Counted from the stretch's first letter, positions 43,317 through 51,654 are shown. The stretch: DNA of 64,000 bases from G963663315 sp965231905 (GCA_965231905.1 CBDDOO010000002.1:434001-498000), one strand, 5' to 3'. Translations and numbers: made by a program. The notes: a model not told the origin generated them from the letters alone.

Positions 43317-44003
43317 GCTCAGTACTGAAGTGGGTGATGGTTCTACGGTAAGCTATCATGTCAGGTTAACCACAAAGCCACTGAATAACGTAAAAGTGAC
43401 AGTGTCGGCAGACTCTGAGGCCTCGGCTCAGACTCTTCAGGTTTCTATTAATGGCGCAGCGGGTATTGCCATTCCCGATGACGGTCTTACCTTTACGAGA
43501 GCAAATTATAACATAGAACAAACCGTGATCATTACGACTGTTGATTCTTAACAACGACTGTTGATTCTGCTCCTGAGGATCCTGCAGTCACTATCAAGTT
43601 CGAAGCGTCTGGTAGCGACGACTACGCAGATGTATCTCAAGAAGTGATGTTTACTATTGTCAATGACGACCCGACTCCTCCTACGAATTTGAAAGCTACG
43701 GCTGGGACCGGTACGGTGACGGTAGAGTGGGATGCGCCGGATACAAGCACCATGCCTGCAAGATACATTGTGCAATTAGCGGAGGGAGCGAGTGCCCCAG
43801 CTGCAGCCACAGCGAATACTGCGAATAATTCGTCGAGCCTCCCTTACGCTATAAATGTGGACTCTGGAACAAGCTATACCTTTATGAATGTGCCCGCAGG
43901 GGTTCAATATTCGTGCATGGTGGTTGCTGTTTTTGTAATTGGTGATACCACAACATTCACAGCCACTACAGACGGTGCAACAACGTCCGAAGTGGTAGGA
44001 TAA
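43317..44003 (+). pseudogene. Cassette B ectodomain, copy 1 (interrupted)
   Basis: Alternative ectodomain with the same layout as cassette A: Calx-beta-like (STEVGDGSTVSYHVRLTTKP; MFTIVNDDPTP) then FnIII-like (GTVTVEWDAPDTSTMPARYI). The 20-bp insertion TAACAACGACTGTTGATTCT at 43549-43568 repeats the sequence around it and creates a TAA stop, so the frame is broken. No leader or promoter is present; upstream lies the antisense leader fragment of cassette A. The intact version is at 54439. Confidence 0.75.
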
Positions 44004-44035
44004 GGTATACCTCTCTAATCTTCTTGAAAAGAAGT

Positions 44036-44064
44036 AAAAAAGCCACCGCAAGGTGGCTTTTTTT
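44036..44064 (+). terminator. Recurrent hairpin terminator after cassette B copy 1
   Basis: Same hairpin as at 39699, preceded by CTTCTTGAAAAGAAG, a second small hairpin. In the other copy of the block this end was separated by insertion sequences and now lies at 58282. Confidence 0.85.
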
Positions 44065-44093
44065 ATTGCCCGCCATCACCTTATTCAGCAATC

Positions 44094-44696
44094 ATGAGAG
44101 AGAACCGGATGATAGAACGGCTGAACTCACTCGTGGTTTGCTTGCTGTTTATCCTGATGGCGACTAATGCCGAGGCTGACTCTTGTGCAAATAGCGTTGC
44201 CTCCAATGATGGCATCGTCAATCAACTCTTTGTCGAAGCAGCGAAACTGGCCCACGAAGCGGAAAAGAAAAAAGACCAGCGACAGGCTTTATTAAAGAAT
44301 GCCTTGAACAAGTTGGATGAGATCATAGACTACCATCCCCGTACCGACCTTGCGGTCAAATTGGTATCGGGGCAAAGCATCGGGGAAATCTCGATGGCCG
44401 GATTGAAGCAGGAAATTGAGGATTTGAGTCAGACGGAACTAAAATGTTGCCAATGTAAATCTCCATGTAAAACGCTATGTGGCGCCATAGATATGGCACT
44501 GGGTCAACCCGATGATGCGGTGTATGCGGCGGTTGTTCGCAAGCTGGTTCGCCGTGATGAGTTTCAATGTGCAATATGGGTTTCCGATAAGATATCCGAC
44601 GAAAAGGACAAGAAATCCATACAAAAAAGTATTCAAAGGGCTTGGGTCCGGTCTACTCTTTTGACAGGAACCGATAGATGTTCGGTTACCTGTTAA
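44094..44696 (+). CDS. Secreted cysteine-rich protein of unknown function
   Basis: The protein has 200 residues. A Sec signal peptide is visible (MIERLNSLVVCLLFILMATN, cleavage after AEA near residue 28). The mature protein is helical and charged, with a cysteine cluster CCQCKSPCKTLC near residue 122 and CSVTC at the end. ATG at 44094 or 44109 can be the start. It overlaps the lipoprotein gene by about 19 bp in another frame and probably shares an operon with it and with the nuclease-like gene at 45980. The family is not recognised. Confidence 0.65.
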   Translation: MRENRMIERLNSLVVCLLFILMATNAEADSCANSVASNDGIVNQLFVEAAKLAHEAEKKKDQRQALLKNALNKLDEIIDYHPRTDLAVKLVSGQSIGEISMAGLKQEIEDLSQTELKCCQCKSPCKTLCGAIDMALGQPDDAVYAAVVRKLVRRDEFQCAIWVSDKISDEKDKKSIQKSIQRAWVRSTLLTGTDRCSVTC

Positions 44697-44707
44697 GTGT
44701 GCCTGCC

Positions 44708-45952
44708 ATGAGAGTGATTGTTCTGCTCGGCATTGCGGTATTGATGAGTGGTTGCATCAAAACGTTCAATACTTCCGATGGGCAAAGCCGATTGATCAAG
44801 GCGGAGCATCGTGCGGTCATCTCGGCGAAGCGGGAAGTGATCGGCTCTCACGGGCAGCCGGTATTGGGCGAGGATGGCGAACGGGTCACCAGCTTGGCCG
44901 TGTGCGCCGAGCCGAGCCCGGACGCACTGTTTGCGGCAGCACTGGAGCTGAGTTCAGAAGATAGCTCATCCGAAGAAGCCTTGAAAGCCCTGTTTTCGAC
45001 TAAAACCGAGCACATCGGACTGCGTACCCAAACCATTCAGCTTCTGCGGGACGGGTATTTCCGGCTTTGCGAAGCCTTCCTCAACGACGGTATAGACTCC
45101 ATCGCTTACGATGTGTTGCAACGCCGGTTCCAAAGCCAGATCGTTGCACTGCTGGCGGTTGAACAATTGACTCAAGCTGTACCGGCACAGCGGGGGAGTG
45201 GACCCACGGAGATGTCCCACATTGCAAAAACGCTCGAAGATTCGGAGCGAACATTACATAACTTGAAGAATAAAACAAACAATAAGGAAAGCACGGACGA
45301 TAATCTCAAAGAGATGCTCGCAGAGCAAATTGAGCGAAGAGAACACATGAACAACGTATTGGAGAAGTCCTTCCTCCAAGCCGCACAGGCGATACAAGAA
45401 TCGGACACGGCCAAACCGGGCGAGGATTCCGTTGGCACAGCAGAGTGCCAGTCCGCTGTCATCAATGCCGTCCGCGCCATCACACTGAATGCGATCAATC
45501 AGGATTACGAATCTCAGGTCTGCTTCGAGACCTTGCGATTTCACAACAATCTGGGACAATTCAGAAACGATGTCAACAATGCTTTCGATAGCGCCGGTCT
45601 TGCGACCGAATTGAAGGGTGGTAAGTTTATGGAACACTGTGAGAATCTGTTTGCGGCGCAAGCCGACTTTCGGGATGCGCGTGTTCGCACGGTGGAAGCG
45701 TTTGCGTCCGCAATACAAACGGTGACCAGCAAAGTCGCATACGGCAAGCTATCAGCCAGCGATGCAGCGTACTATATCCGTGTACTGTCGACTGCCGTGC
45801 CGACAGAAGCGGGCACTGCATTTCTTCGCCGTGAATGGAGGAATAACAGCAAGATAAAACTGCCGAACGGCGCCAGTATTGAGAATGAGGTGGGATTACG
45901 GTATTTCAGTACGGAACTGAAACTGTTACAGGAACTAATTAAACCTAATTAA
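44708..45952 (+). CDS. Lipoprotein of unknown function
   Basis: About 414 residues from ATG 44708. Lipobox IAVLMSGC ends the signal peptide, so Cys is lipidated and the protein is membrane-attached. The mature part is mostly helical with a coiled-coil about residues 170-230 (NLKNKTNNKESTDDNLKEML). Start 44678 would add ten residues before a normal lipoprotein signal and is less likely. It follows the cysteine-rich protein gene and precedes the phosphatase-family gene by 27 bp. No known domain is recognised. Confidence 0.7.
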   Translation: MRVIVLLGIAVLMSGCIKTFNTSDGQSRLIKAEHRAVISAKREVIGSHGQPVLGEDGERVTSLAVCAEPSPDALFAAALELSSEDSSSEEALKALFSTKTEHIGLRTQTIQLLRDGYFRLCEAFLNDGIDSIAYDVLQRRFQSQIVALLAVEQLTQAVPAQRGSGPTEMSHIAKTLEDSERTLHNLKNKTNNKESTDDNLKEMLAEQIERREHMNNVLEKSFLQAAQAIQESDTAKPGEDSVGTAECQSAVINAVRAITLNAINQDYESQVCFETLRFHNNLGQFRNDVNNAFDSAGLATELKGGKFMEHCENLFAAQADFRDARVRTVEAFASAIQTVTSKVAYGKLSASDAAYYIRVLSTAVPTEAGTAFLRREWRNNSKIKLPNGASIENEVGLRYFSTELKLLQELIKPN

Positions 45953-45979
45953 AATGCCGTAGCAGTCCGATAAAAGAAC

Positions 45980-46828
45980 ATGAACCTTTTCCACAAAGCC
46001 AGGATACCGCTTGGTCTTTTGATAGTACTTTCCCTGGCCGCGCCGGTTTCTGCGGACATCATCCGGGTTGCCAGCTGGAACATGGAGCATCTCCGGGATA
46101 CAAACGGCGAAGGTAAGCGCCCGAGAACGGAAAACGATTACCACCTCTTGCGGGAACACGCGCAAGGACTCGCTGCCGATGTGGTCGCGGTGCAGGAAGT
46201 CGAAAATACGGCTGCGCTGGGCCGGGTGTTTGATCCGGCTCAATACAGGCTCCTCGTTTCCAACAGGCCGCATGCCCAACGCACCGGCTTTGCGGTTCAC
46301 CAGTCGCTCCGGGTGAAGCGCCATCCGGATTTGCAGGGCCTCAATACAAGCGGTGGATTGCGCCATGGAGTAGATATTGAGATTGAGACAGGCGGGCGGA
46401 AGATTCGGCTACTCTCAGTGCACCTGAAATCTTTCTGTTTCAAGGGTTCGGTTGTTACGCCTGTCAAGAAGGACTGCAAGAAACTGGCCAGACAGATTCC
46501 GGTACTGGAGCAGTGGATTGACGACCGGGCACGAGAAGGAATACCGTTCCTCGTATTGGGCGACTTCAATCGCCGGTTCGATGTACCAGGGGACGATTTC
46601 TGGCCTGAGATTGATGATGGTGAGCCAGCACAACTGAAGCTGACTCGTGCGAACGCAGGGATGAACGCGCAGTGTAACCCAAAATACCAGTGGTTCATTG
46701 ATCACATGGTTTATGACCGTCTTGTATCGCCCTGGGTCGTTCCCGATAGTTTCGAAGAGCACCTTTATACAGGAGACCTGTTATCCGACCATTGCCCGAT
46801 TTCCATGAAATTGGACCTGAACCGGTGA
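45980..46828 (+). CDS. Secreted endonuclease/exonuclease/phosphatase-family protein
   Basis: The protein has 282 residues with an N-terminal signal peptide (PLGLLIVLSLAAPVSA, cleavage about residue 25). The EEP fold is clear: IRVASWNMEHLRDTNG (metal-binding Asn), VVAVQEVENTAALGRV (catalytic Glu), LLSVHLKSFCF (His), FLVLGDFNRRFDV (Asp/Asn) and a C-terminal LLSDHCPISMKL (Asp-His). All catalytic residues are present. An exported nuclease or phosphodiesterase is likely; the substrate is unknown. Confidence 0.83.
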   Translation: MNLFHKARIPLGLLIVLSLAAPVSADIIRVASWNMEHLRDTNGEGKRPRTENDYHLLREHAQGLAADVVAVQEVENTAALGRVFDPAQYRLLVSNRPHAQRTGFAVHQSLRVKRHPDLQGLNTSGGLRHGVDIEIETGGRKIRLLSVHLKSFCFKGSVVTPVKKDCKKLARQIPVLEQWIDDRAREGIPFLVLGDFNRRFDVPGDDFWPEIDDGEPAQLKLTRANAGMNAQCNPKYQWFIDHMVYDRLVSPWVVPDSFEEHLYTGDLLSDHCPISMKLDLNR

Positions 46829-46870
46829 CCAATAAACCGGGGCGCCGCACAACCGTCATCCCACGCAACC

Positions 46871-47000
46871 AACCAACATTGTAGGAGCCTGTCCCCGGCT
46901 CCGAACGGGGATCGGGAATCCACAACCGAAATCCCTGGCGCCATCGATTCAATCGTAGAGCTTGCCCCCGGCCCCGATCAGGGGGCGGGTCACCGTGCCT
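46871..47000. repeat. REP-like cluster before paralogue 3
   Basis: Contains GTAGGAGCCTGTCCCCGGCT with CCGAACGGGGATCGGGAATC and a second GCTTGCCCCCGGCCCCGATC element with AGGGGGCGGGTCACCGTGCC. Same family as the elements at 31757 and 63085. Confidence 0.65.
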
Positions 47001-47058
47001 GTAAACCAAAGTATCTGATATAATCACCTGAAAAACCCGACATACAAGGAATACCAAA

Positions 47059-47742
47059 ATGACAACCACCGCCGTACCCACTTCCGACGAAATCTGGCAA
47101 ATCCTGCGAGAAACCGCCGTCAGCCAGAAAGAATTTCGCCTCAGTCAGGAAGAATCCAGCCGCAAAGCTGATCGGGAAATCGCCAAAATTCACGCCATCC
47201 AGGAAGAAACGGCTGGAGAGCTCAAAGAAACCATTCGGGGGATTCAAGAGCTTCGTCTCAGCCAGAAAGAAACCGACAGACAACTGAAAAAGACCGATAA
47301 GCAGCTGAAAAAGACCGAAGCCCTGTTTAACACCCAGTGGGGGCGATTGATGGAGAGTCTGGTAGAAGGAGACTTGATTGCTATCCTGAATCAACAGGGC
47401 ATCCCGATTGCCCATACTACCACCCATGTCAAACAAAGAGGTCGTGGCGATGATTATGAATATGACATTATCGCGGTAAACGGTGAGGAGGTTGTAGTCG
47501 TTGAAGTCAAGACCACGTTAAGGGTGCAGGATGTAAAAGACTTTCTGGTGAATTTAGATCAGTTCACGACCCGCATGCCCTATCATAAAGACAAGACGAT
47601 TTATGGAGCGGTTGCGTGGTTGAGGGCGGACGCGGAAGCGGATATATATGCGGAGAGGCAGGGATTATTCATCATCCGGGCGACCGGCAGCAGCGCCAGC
47701 ATTGTCAATCGGGAAGGTTTCAAGCCCCAGGTATTTTCCTGA
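47059..47742 (+). CDS. Coiled-coil plus PD-(D/E)XK nuclease-like protein, paralogue 3
   Basis: The protein has 227 residues. Coiled-coil 1-90 with SQKEFRLSQEESSRKADREI and KETDRQLKKTDKQLKKTEAL; type I core with ILNQQGIPIAHTTTHVKQRG; Asp136 of YEYD and Glu149-Val-Lys151 form the putative active site; the tail is REGFKPQVFS. It is followed 187 bp later by a DUF1640-like gene. It and the next two copies make a tandem series of two-gene units of about 1.64-1.66 kb. Confidence 0.72.
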   Translation: MTTTAVPTSDEIWQILRETAVSQKEFRLSQEESSRKADREIAKIHAIQEETAGELKETIRGIQELRLSQKETDRQLKKTDKQLKKTEALFNTQWGRLMESLVEGDLIAILNQQGIPIAHTTTHVKQRGRGDDYEYDIIAVNGEEVVVVEVKTTLRVQDVKDFLVNLDQFTTRMPYHKDKTIYGAVAWLRADAEADIYAERQGLFIIRATGSSASIVNREGFKPQVFS

Positions 47743-47783
47743 ACACGGACCGGAGCCAACCTGCGCCTGCCCGGTTCCCGTTT

Positions 47784-47863
47784 TTCCCGCCTTCGTGGGA
47801 ATCCACAACCCGTCATCCCGCAAACAAACATCATCGTAGGGGCGGGTCTGTGTGCCCGCCCGC
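47784..47863. repeat. REP-like pair between paralogue 3 and the DUF1640-like gene
   Basis: TTCCCGCCTTCGTGGGAATC and GTAGGGGCGGGTCTGTGTGC with CCGCCC. An identical pair lies at 49454-49533. Confidence 0.75.
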
Positions 47864-47894
47864 AACCCGACATCCCCCGCATCTTTATAAACTC

Positions 47895-47929
47895 TTGTAC
47901 TGCACCGAAGGGATACCTATAATCGGAAC
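47895..47929 (+). promoter_or_regulatory. Sigma70 promoter giving a leaderless mRNA (DUF1640-like gene 1)
   Basis: TTGTAC (47895-47900), 17-nt spacer, TATAAT (47918-47923), then CGGAAC and the ATG at 47930. Transcription normally starts 6 to 8 nt after the -10 box, i.e. at the A of the start codon, and there is no ribosome binding site in this space. The same arrangement is found at 49565 and 51170. Confidence 0.75.
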
Positions 47930-48400
47930 ATGCCCCAAGCCATCGCATTCGATACCCACCGCTTTGTCAAGCATCTGACGGAGAGTGGGTTCACAGAGAA
48001 ACAGGCCGAGACCCTGGCCGAGGAGCAGGTTGCCCTGCTCAACACCAATCTGGCAACCAAAGCCGACATCGAAGCTCTGCGACTGGCAACCAAAGCCGAC
48101 ATCGAAGCTCTGCGACTGGCAACCAAAGCCGACATCGAAGCTCTGCGACTGGCAACCAAAGCCGACATCGAAACGGTCAAGGCCGACATCGAAGCCCTGC
48201 GACTGGCAACCAAAGCCGATATTGCACGACTCGAAGCCAGTACCGAAGCCTTGCGACAGGAAACCAAAGCCGATATCGAAGCCCTGCGACATGGAACCCG
48301 GGCCGATATTGCGTTATTCAAGGCTGATTTACTGAAATGGATGTTCGGAGCGCTCATCGCTCAGGGAGGGCTGATCGTCGCCTTGGTCAAACTTCTGTAA
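47930..48400 (+). CDS. Hendecad coiled-coil membrane-anchored protein (DUF1640-like), gene 1
   Basis: The protein has 156 residues. N-terminal FDTHRFVKHLTESGFTEKQA and ETLAEEQVALLNTNLATKAD match the DUF1640 head. Then come repeats of the 11-residue unit LATKADIEALR (three perfect, more degenerate), an undecad typical of right-handed coiled coils. A C-terminal transmembrane helix (FGALIAQGGLIVALVKLL) anchors it. The encoding 33-bp repeats look CRISPR-like at DNA level but are coding. It belongs to a tandem pair with paralogue 3. Confidence 0.75.
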   Translation: MPQAIAFDTHRFVKHLTESGFTEKQAETLAEEQVALLNTNLATKADIEALRLATKADIEALRLATKADIEALRLATKADIETVKADIEALRLATKADIARLEASTEALRQETKADIEALRHGTRADIALFKADLLKWMFGALIAQGGLIVALVKLL

Positions 48401-48501
48401 AGAGTTATTTCGGTGAAGATATCAAAATCATAACCGGATCCTCAATCAAGTCGCAGGCTCTACGGTAGTGATTGGTTGAGCGTTGCCATCGCCTCAACAA
48501 T

Positions 48502-48660
48502 CGTAGGGGCGGGTCTCCGTGCCCGCCCGTGACGGACAGCGCCCCTCCCGTCAATCCCGCGCAAGCGGGAATCCACTACCGAAATCCCCCCGCCTCAACA
48601 ATCGCAGGAGCCTGCCCTCGGCCTGACCAGGGAGCGGACCTCCGCACCCTGGTCAGGCCA
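48502..48660. repeat. REP-like cluster before paralogue 4
   Basis: GTAGGGGCGGGTCTCCGTGC with CCGCCC, TCCCGCGCAAGCGGGA, and a longer CAGGAGCCTGCCCTCGGCCT element ending in an ACCAGGG/CCTGGT palindrome. Confidence 0.7.
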
Positions 48661-48728
48661 ACCAACATTCCCGCACCTGCCCTTTTTCTGCTACAATGAC
48701 CACGACCTCAACATAAAGGAGTATGAAT

Positions 48729-49412
48729 ATGACCACCAACGCCGTACCCACGCCAGACGAAATCTGGCAAATCCTGAGAGAAGTTTCCGCCAACCTGGAA
48801 GAGACCGCTGCCAGCCAGAAAGAGACCGCTGCCAACCAGAAAGAGACTTCCGCCATCGGTAAAGAAACCGATAAACGCCTGGAAAGATTCCGTATCAGTC
48901 AGGAAGAATCCAGCCGGAAGGCGAGCCGGGAAATAGAAGAGATTCGCGCCAGCCAGAAGGAAACCGACAGACAACTGAAGAAGAGCGAGGCCCGGTTTGA
49001 CTCTCGATGGGGTCGGTTGATGGAGAGTCTGGTAGAGGGAGACCTGGTTCCGATCCTGAACCAATGGGGCATTGCGGTTGAAAACACCTCCACCCGTGTC
49101 AAGAAGAGGAGTCGGGAAGATAATTATGAATACGACATTATTGCGGTAAACGGTGAGGAAGTGGTAGTGGTTGAAGTGAAGACCACGTTGCGGGTAGGGG
49201 ATGTGAAGAAGTTTGTGATAGATTTAGACAAATTCACGACTCGTATGCCCTATCATAAAGACAAGACGATTTATGGAGCGGTTGCGTGGTTGAGGTCGGA
49301 CGCGGAAGCGGATATATATGCGGAGAGGCAGGGATTGTTCATCATCCGGGCGACCGGCAGCAGCGCCAGCATTGTCAATCGGGAAGGTTTCAAGCCCCAG
49401 GTATTTTCCTGA
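48729..49412 (+). CDS. Coiled-coil plus PD-(D/E)XK nuclease-like protein, paralogue 4
   Basis: About 227 residues. N-terminus TTNAVPTPDEIWQILREVSA with ETAASQKETAANQKETSAIG repeats; coiled-coil to about 85; type II core (SEARFDSRWG, ILNQWGIAVENTSTRVKKRS) but a type I tail (REGFKPQVFS). The catalytic YEYD and EVK are intact. The mosaic of a type II core and the tail of paralogue 3 is visible by eye. The N-terminal 80 residues are identical with paralogues 5 and 6. Confidence 0.72.
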   Translation: MTTNAVPTPDEIWQILREVSANLEETAASQKETAANQKETSAIGKETDKRLERFRISQEESSRKASREIEEIRASQKETDRQLKKSEARFDSRWGRLMESLVEGDLVPILNQWGIAVENTSTRVKKRSREDNYEYDIIAVNGEEVVVVEVKTTLRVGDVKKFVIDLDKFTTRMPYHKDKTIYGAVAWLRSDAEADIYAERQGLFIIRATGSSASIVNREGFKPQVFS

Positions 49413-49564
49413 ACACGGACCGGAGCCAACCTGCGCCTGCCCGGTTCCCGTTTTTCCCGCCTTCGTGGGAATCCACAACCCGTCATCCCGCAAACAAACA
49501 TCATCGTAGGGGCGGGTCTGTGTGCCCGCCCGCAACCCGACATCCCCCGCATCTTTATAAACTC

Positions 49565-49599
49565 TTGTACTGCACCGAAGGGATACCTATAATCGGAAC
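49565..49599 (+). promoter_or_regulatory. Leaderless promoter of DUF1640-like gene 2
   Basis: TTGTAC (49565-49570), 17-nt spacer, TATAAT (49588-49593), six bases, ATG 49600. Identical to the promoter of gene 1. Confidence 0.75.
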
Positions 49600-50103
49600 A
49601 TGCCCCAAGCCATCGCATTCGATACCCACCGCTTTGTCAAGCATCTGACGGAGAGTGGGTTCACAGAGAAACAGGCCGAGACCCTGGCCGAGGAGCAGGT
49701 TGCCCTGCTCAACACCAATCTGGCAACCAAAGCCGATATCGAAGCTCTGCGCCTTGCGACCAAGGCTGACATCGAAGCTCTGCGCCTTGCGACCAAGGCT
49801 GACATTGCACGACTCGAAGCCAGTACCAAAGCCGACATCGAAACGGTCAAGGCCGACATCGAAGCCCTGCGACTGGCAACCAAAGCCGACATCGAAGCCC
49901 TGCGACAGGAAACCAAAGCCGATATTGAAGCCCTGCGACTGGCAACCAAAGCCGATATCGAAGCGGTCAAGGCCGATATCGAAGCTATGCGACTGGAAAC
50001 CAAAGCCGATACTGCGTTACTCAAGGCTGATTTACTGAAATGGATATTCGGAGCGCTCATCGCTCAGGGAGGGCTGATCGTCGCCTTGGTCAAACTCCTT
50101 TGA
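49600..50103 (+). CDS. Hendecad coiled-coil membrane-anchored protein (DUF1640-like), gene 2
   Basis: The protein has 167 residues. Head and C-terminal anchor are identical or nearly identical to gene 1, but the middle has a different number and order of KADIEALRLAT-type units, including KADIARLEASTKADIETVKA. Expansion and contraction of the 33-bp unit explains the length range 123-167 among the three copies. It pairs with paralogue 4. Confidence 0.75.
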   Translation: MPQAIAFDTHRFVKHLTESGFTEKQAETLAEEQVALLNTNLATKADIEALRLATKADIEALRLATKADIARLEASTKADIETVKADIEALRLATKADIEALRQETKADIEALRLATKADIEAVKADIEAMRLETKADTALLKADLLKWIFGALIAQGGLIVALVKLL

Positions 50104-50179
50104 AGAGTTATTGCGGTTGAAGATATCAAAATCGTAACCGAACCCTTATAATCAACGCAGGCTCTACCCGCAAAGCGGA

Positions 50180-50300
50180 TGTGATGGGGCATTCCCGAGA
50201 AAGCGGGAATCCACTACCGAAATCCCCCCGCCTCAACAATCGCAGGAGCCTGCCCTCGGCCTGACCAGGGAGCGGACCTCCGCACCCGCTCGCGCACAAC
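50180..50300. repeat. REP-like cluster before paralogue 5
   Basis: CATTCCCGAGAAAGCGGGAA and the CAGGAGCCTGCCCTCGGCCT element with GACCAGGGAGCGGACC. The upstream stretch (50104-50180) also occurs at 51577-51655, with CCGCAAAGCGGATGTGATGG. Confidence 0.65.
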
Positions 50301-50366
50301 CAACATCCCCGCACCTGCCCTTTTTCTGCTACAATCACCACGATCTCAACATAAAGGAGTATGAAT

Positions 50367-51071
50367 ATGACCACCAACGCCGTACCCACGCCAGACGAAA
50401 TCTGGCAAATCCTGAGAGAAGTTTCCGCCAACCTGGAAGAGACCGCTGCCAGCCAGAAAGAGACCGCTGCCAACCAGAAAGAGACTTCCGCCATCGGTAA
50501 AGAAACCGATAAACGCCTGGAAAGATTCCGTATCAGTCAGGAAGAATCCAGCCGGAAGGCGAGCCGGGAAATAGAAGAGATTCGCGCCAGCCAGAAAGAA
50601 ACCGACAGACAACTGAAAGAAACCGATAAGCAGCTGAAAAAGACCGAAGCCCTGTTTAACACCCAGTGGGGGCGATTGATGGAGAGTCTGGTAGAAGGAG
50701 ACTTGATTGCTATCCTGAATCAACAGGGCATACAGATTGCCCACATTTCCACCAATGCCAAACAAAGAGGCCGTGGCGATGATTATGAATATGACATTAT
50801 CGCGGTAAACGGTGAGGAGGTCGTAGTCGTTGAAGTCAAGACCACGTTAAGGGTTCAGGATGTGAAAGACTTTCTGGTGAGTTTAGAACAGTTCACGACC
50901 CGCATGCCCTATCATAAAGGCAAAACGATCTACGGAGCGGTAGCCTGGTTGAGGGCAGACGCAGAATCCGATACTTATGCTGAAAAACAGGGATTGTTCG
51001 TTATCCGGGCGACCGGCAGCAGCGCCAGCATTGTCAATCGGGAAGATTTCAAGCCCCAGATTTTCTCCTGA
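50367..51071 (+). CDS. Coiled-coil plus PD-(D/E)XK nuclease-like protein, paralogue 5
   Basis: About 234 residues. The N-terminal 80 residues equal those of paralogues 4 and 6, but from KETDRQLKETDKQLKKTEAL on the protein carries the type I core (ALFNTQWG, ILNQQGIQIAHISTNAKQRG) and the tail REDFKPQIFS. It is therefore a hybrid of the paralogue 4 N-terminus and the paralogue 1 C-terminus. Active-site D and E-x-K are conserved. Confidence 0.72.
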   Translation: MTTNAVPTPDEIWQILREVSANLEETAASQKETAANQKETSAIGKETDKRLERFRISQEESSRKASREIEEIRASQKETDRQLKETDKQLKKTEALFNTQWGRLMESLVEGDLIAILNQQGIQIAHISTNAKQRGRGDDYEYDIIAVNGEEVVVVEVKTTLRVQDVKDFLVSLEQFTTRMPYHKGKTIYGAVAWLRADAESDTYAEKQGLFVIRATGSSASIVNREDFKPQIFS

Positions 51072-51169
51072 ACACGGACCGGAGCTTCAACCTGCGCCTG
51101 TCCGGTTCCTGTTTTTCCCGCACAAGCGAGAATCCACAACCCGTCATCTCGCCGCATCTTTATAAATCC

Positions 51170-51204
51170 TTGTACTGCACCGAAGGGATACCTATAATCG
51201 GAAC
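51170..51204 (+). promoter_or_regulatory. Leaderless promoter of DUF1640-like gene 3
   Basis: TTGTAC (51170-51175), 17-nt spacer, TATAAT (51193-51198), six bases, ATG 51205. Confidence 0.75.
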
Positions 51205-51576
51205 ATGCCCCAAGCCATCGCATTCGATACCCACCGCTTTGTCAAGCATCTGACGGAGAGTGGATTCACAGAGAAACAGGCCGAGACCCTGGCCGAGGAG
51301 CAGGTTGCCCTGCTCAACACCAATCTGGCAACCAAAGCCGACATCGAAACGGTCAAAGCCGATATCGAAGCTCTGCGACTGGCAACCAAAGCCGATATCG
51401 AAACGGTCAAGGCCGACATCGAAGCTCTGCGACTGGCAACCAAAGCCGATATCGAAGCCCTGCGACTGACAACCCAATCCGATATTTCGTTACTCAAGGC
51501 TGATTTACTGAAATGGATATTCGGAGCGCTCATCGCTCAGGGAGGGCTGATCGTCGCCTTGGTCAAACTCCTTTGA
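51205..51576 (+). CDS. Hendecad coiled-coil membrane-anchored protein (DUF1640-like), gene 3
   Basis: The protein has 123 residues, the shortest of the three. It has the same head (FDTHRFVKHLTESGFTEKQA) and anchor (WIFGALIAQGGLIVALVKLL), with only about four repeat units, in KADIETVKADIEALRLAT pairs. It pairs with paralogue 5 and is followed by paralogue 6. Confidence 0.75.
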   Translation: MPQAIAFDTHRFVKHLTESGFTEKQAETLAEEQVALLNTNLATKADIETVKADIEALRLATKADIETVKADIEALRLATKADIEALRLTTQSDISLLKADLLKWIFGALIAQGGLIVALVKLL

Positions 51577-51654
51577 AGAGTTATTGCGGTTGAAGATATC
51601 AAAATCGTAACCGAACCCTTATAATCAACGCAGGCTCTACCCGCAAAGCGGATG

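Larger units (their letters stand above)
41480..44020. repeat. 2.5-kb duplicated block, copy 1 (hydrolase, inverted A, B)
   Basis: From about 41480 to 44020 the sequence matches 52600-55119 almost base for base: hydrolase gene, inverted cassette A, then cassette B. Visible differences are seven base changes inside cassette A, a few in B, and a 20-bp insertion in B of this copy. Eleven kilobases separate the copies, which are in the same orientation, so unequal recombination could delete or amplify everything between them. Confidence 0.85.

Noticed and set aside
48055..48320. Regular 33-bp repeats resembling a CRISPR array or minisatellite
   Set aside because: The repeats have no unique spacers and lie in an open reading frame encoding 11-residue coiled-coil units; the same is true at 49735-50010 and 51330-51480.
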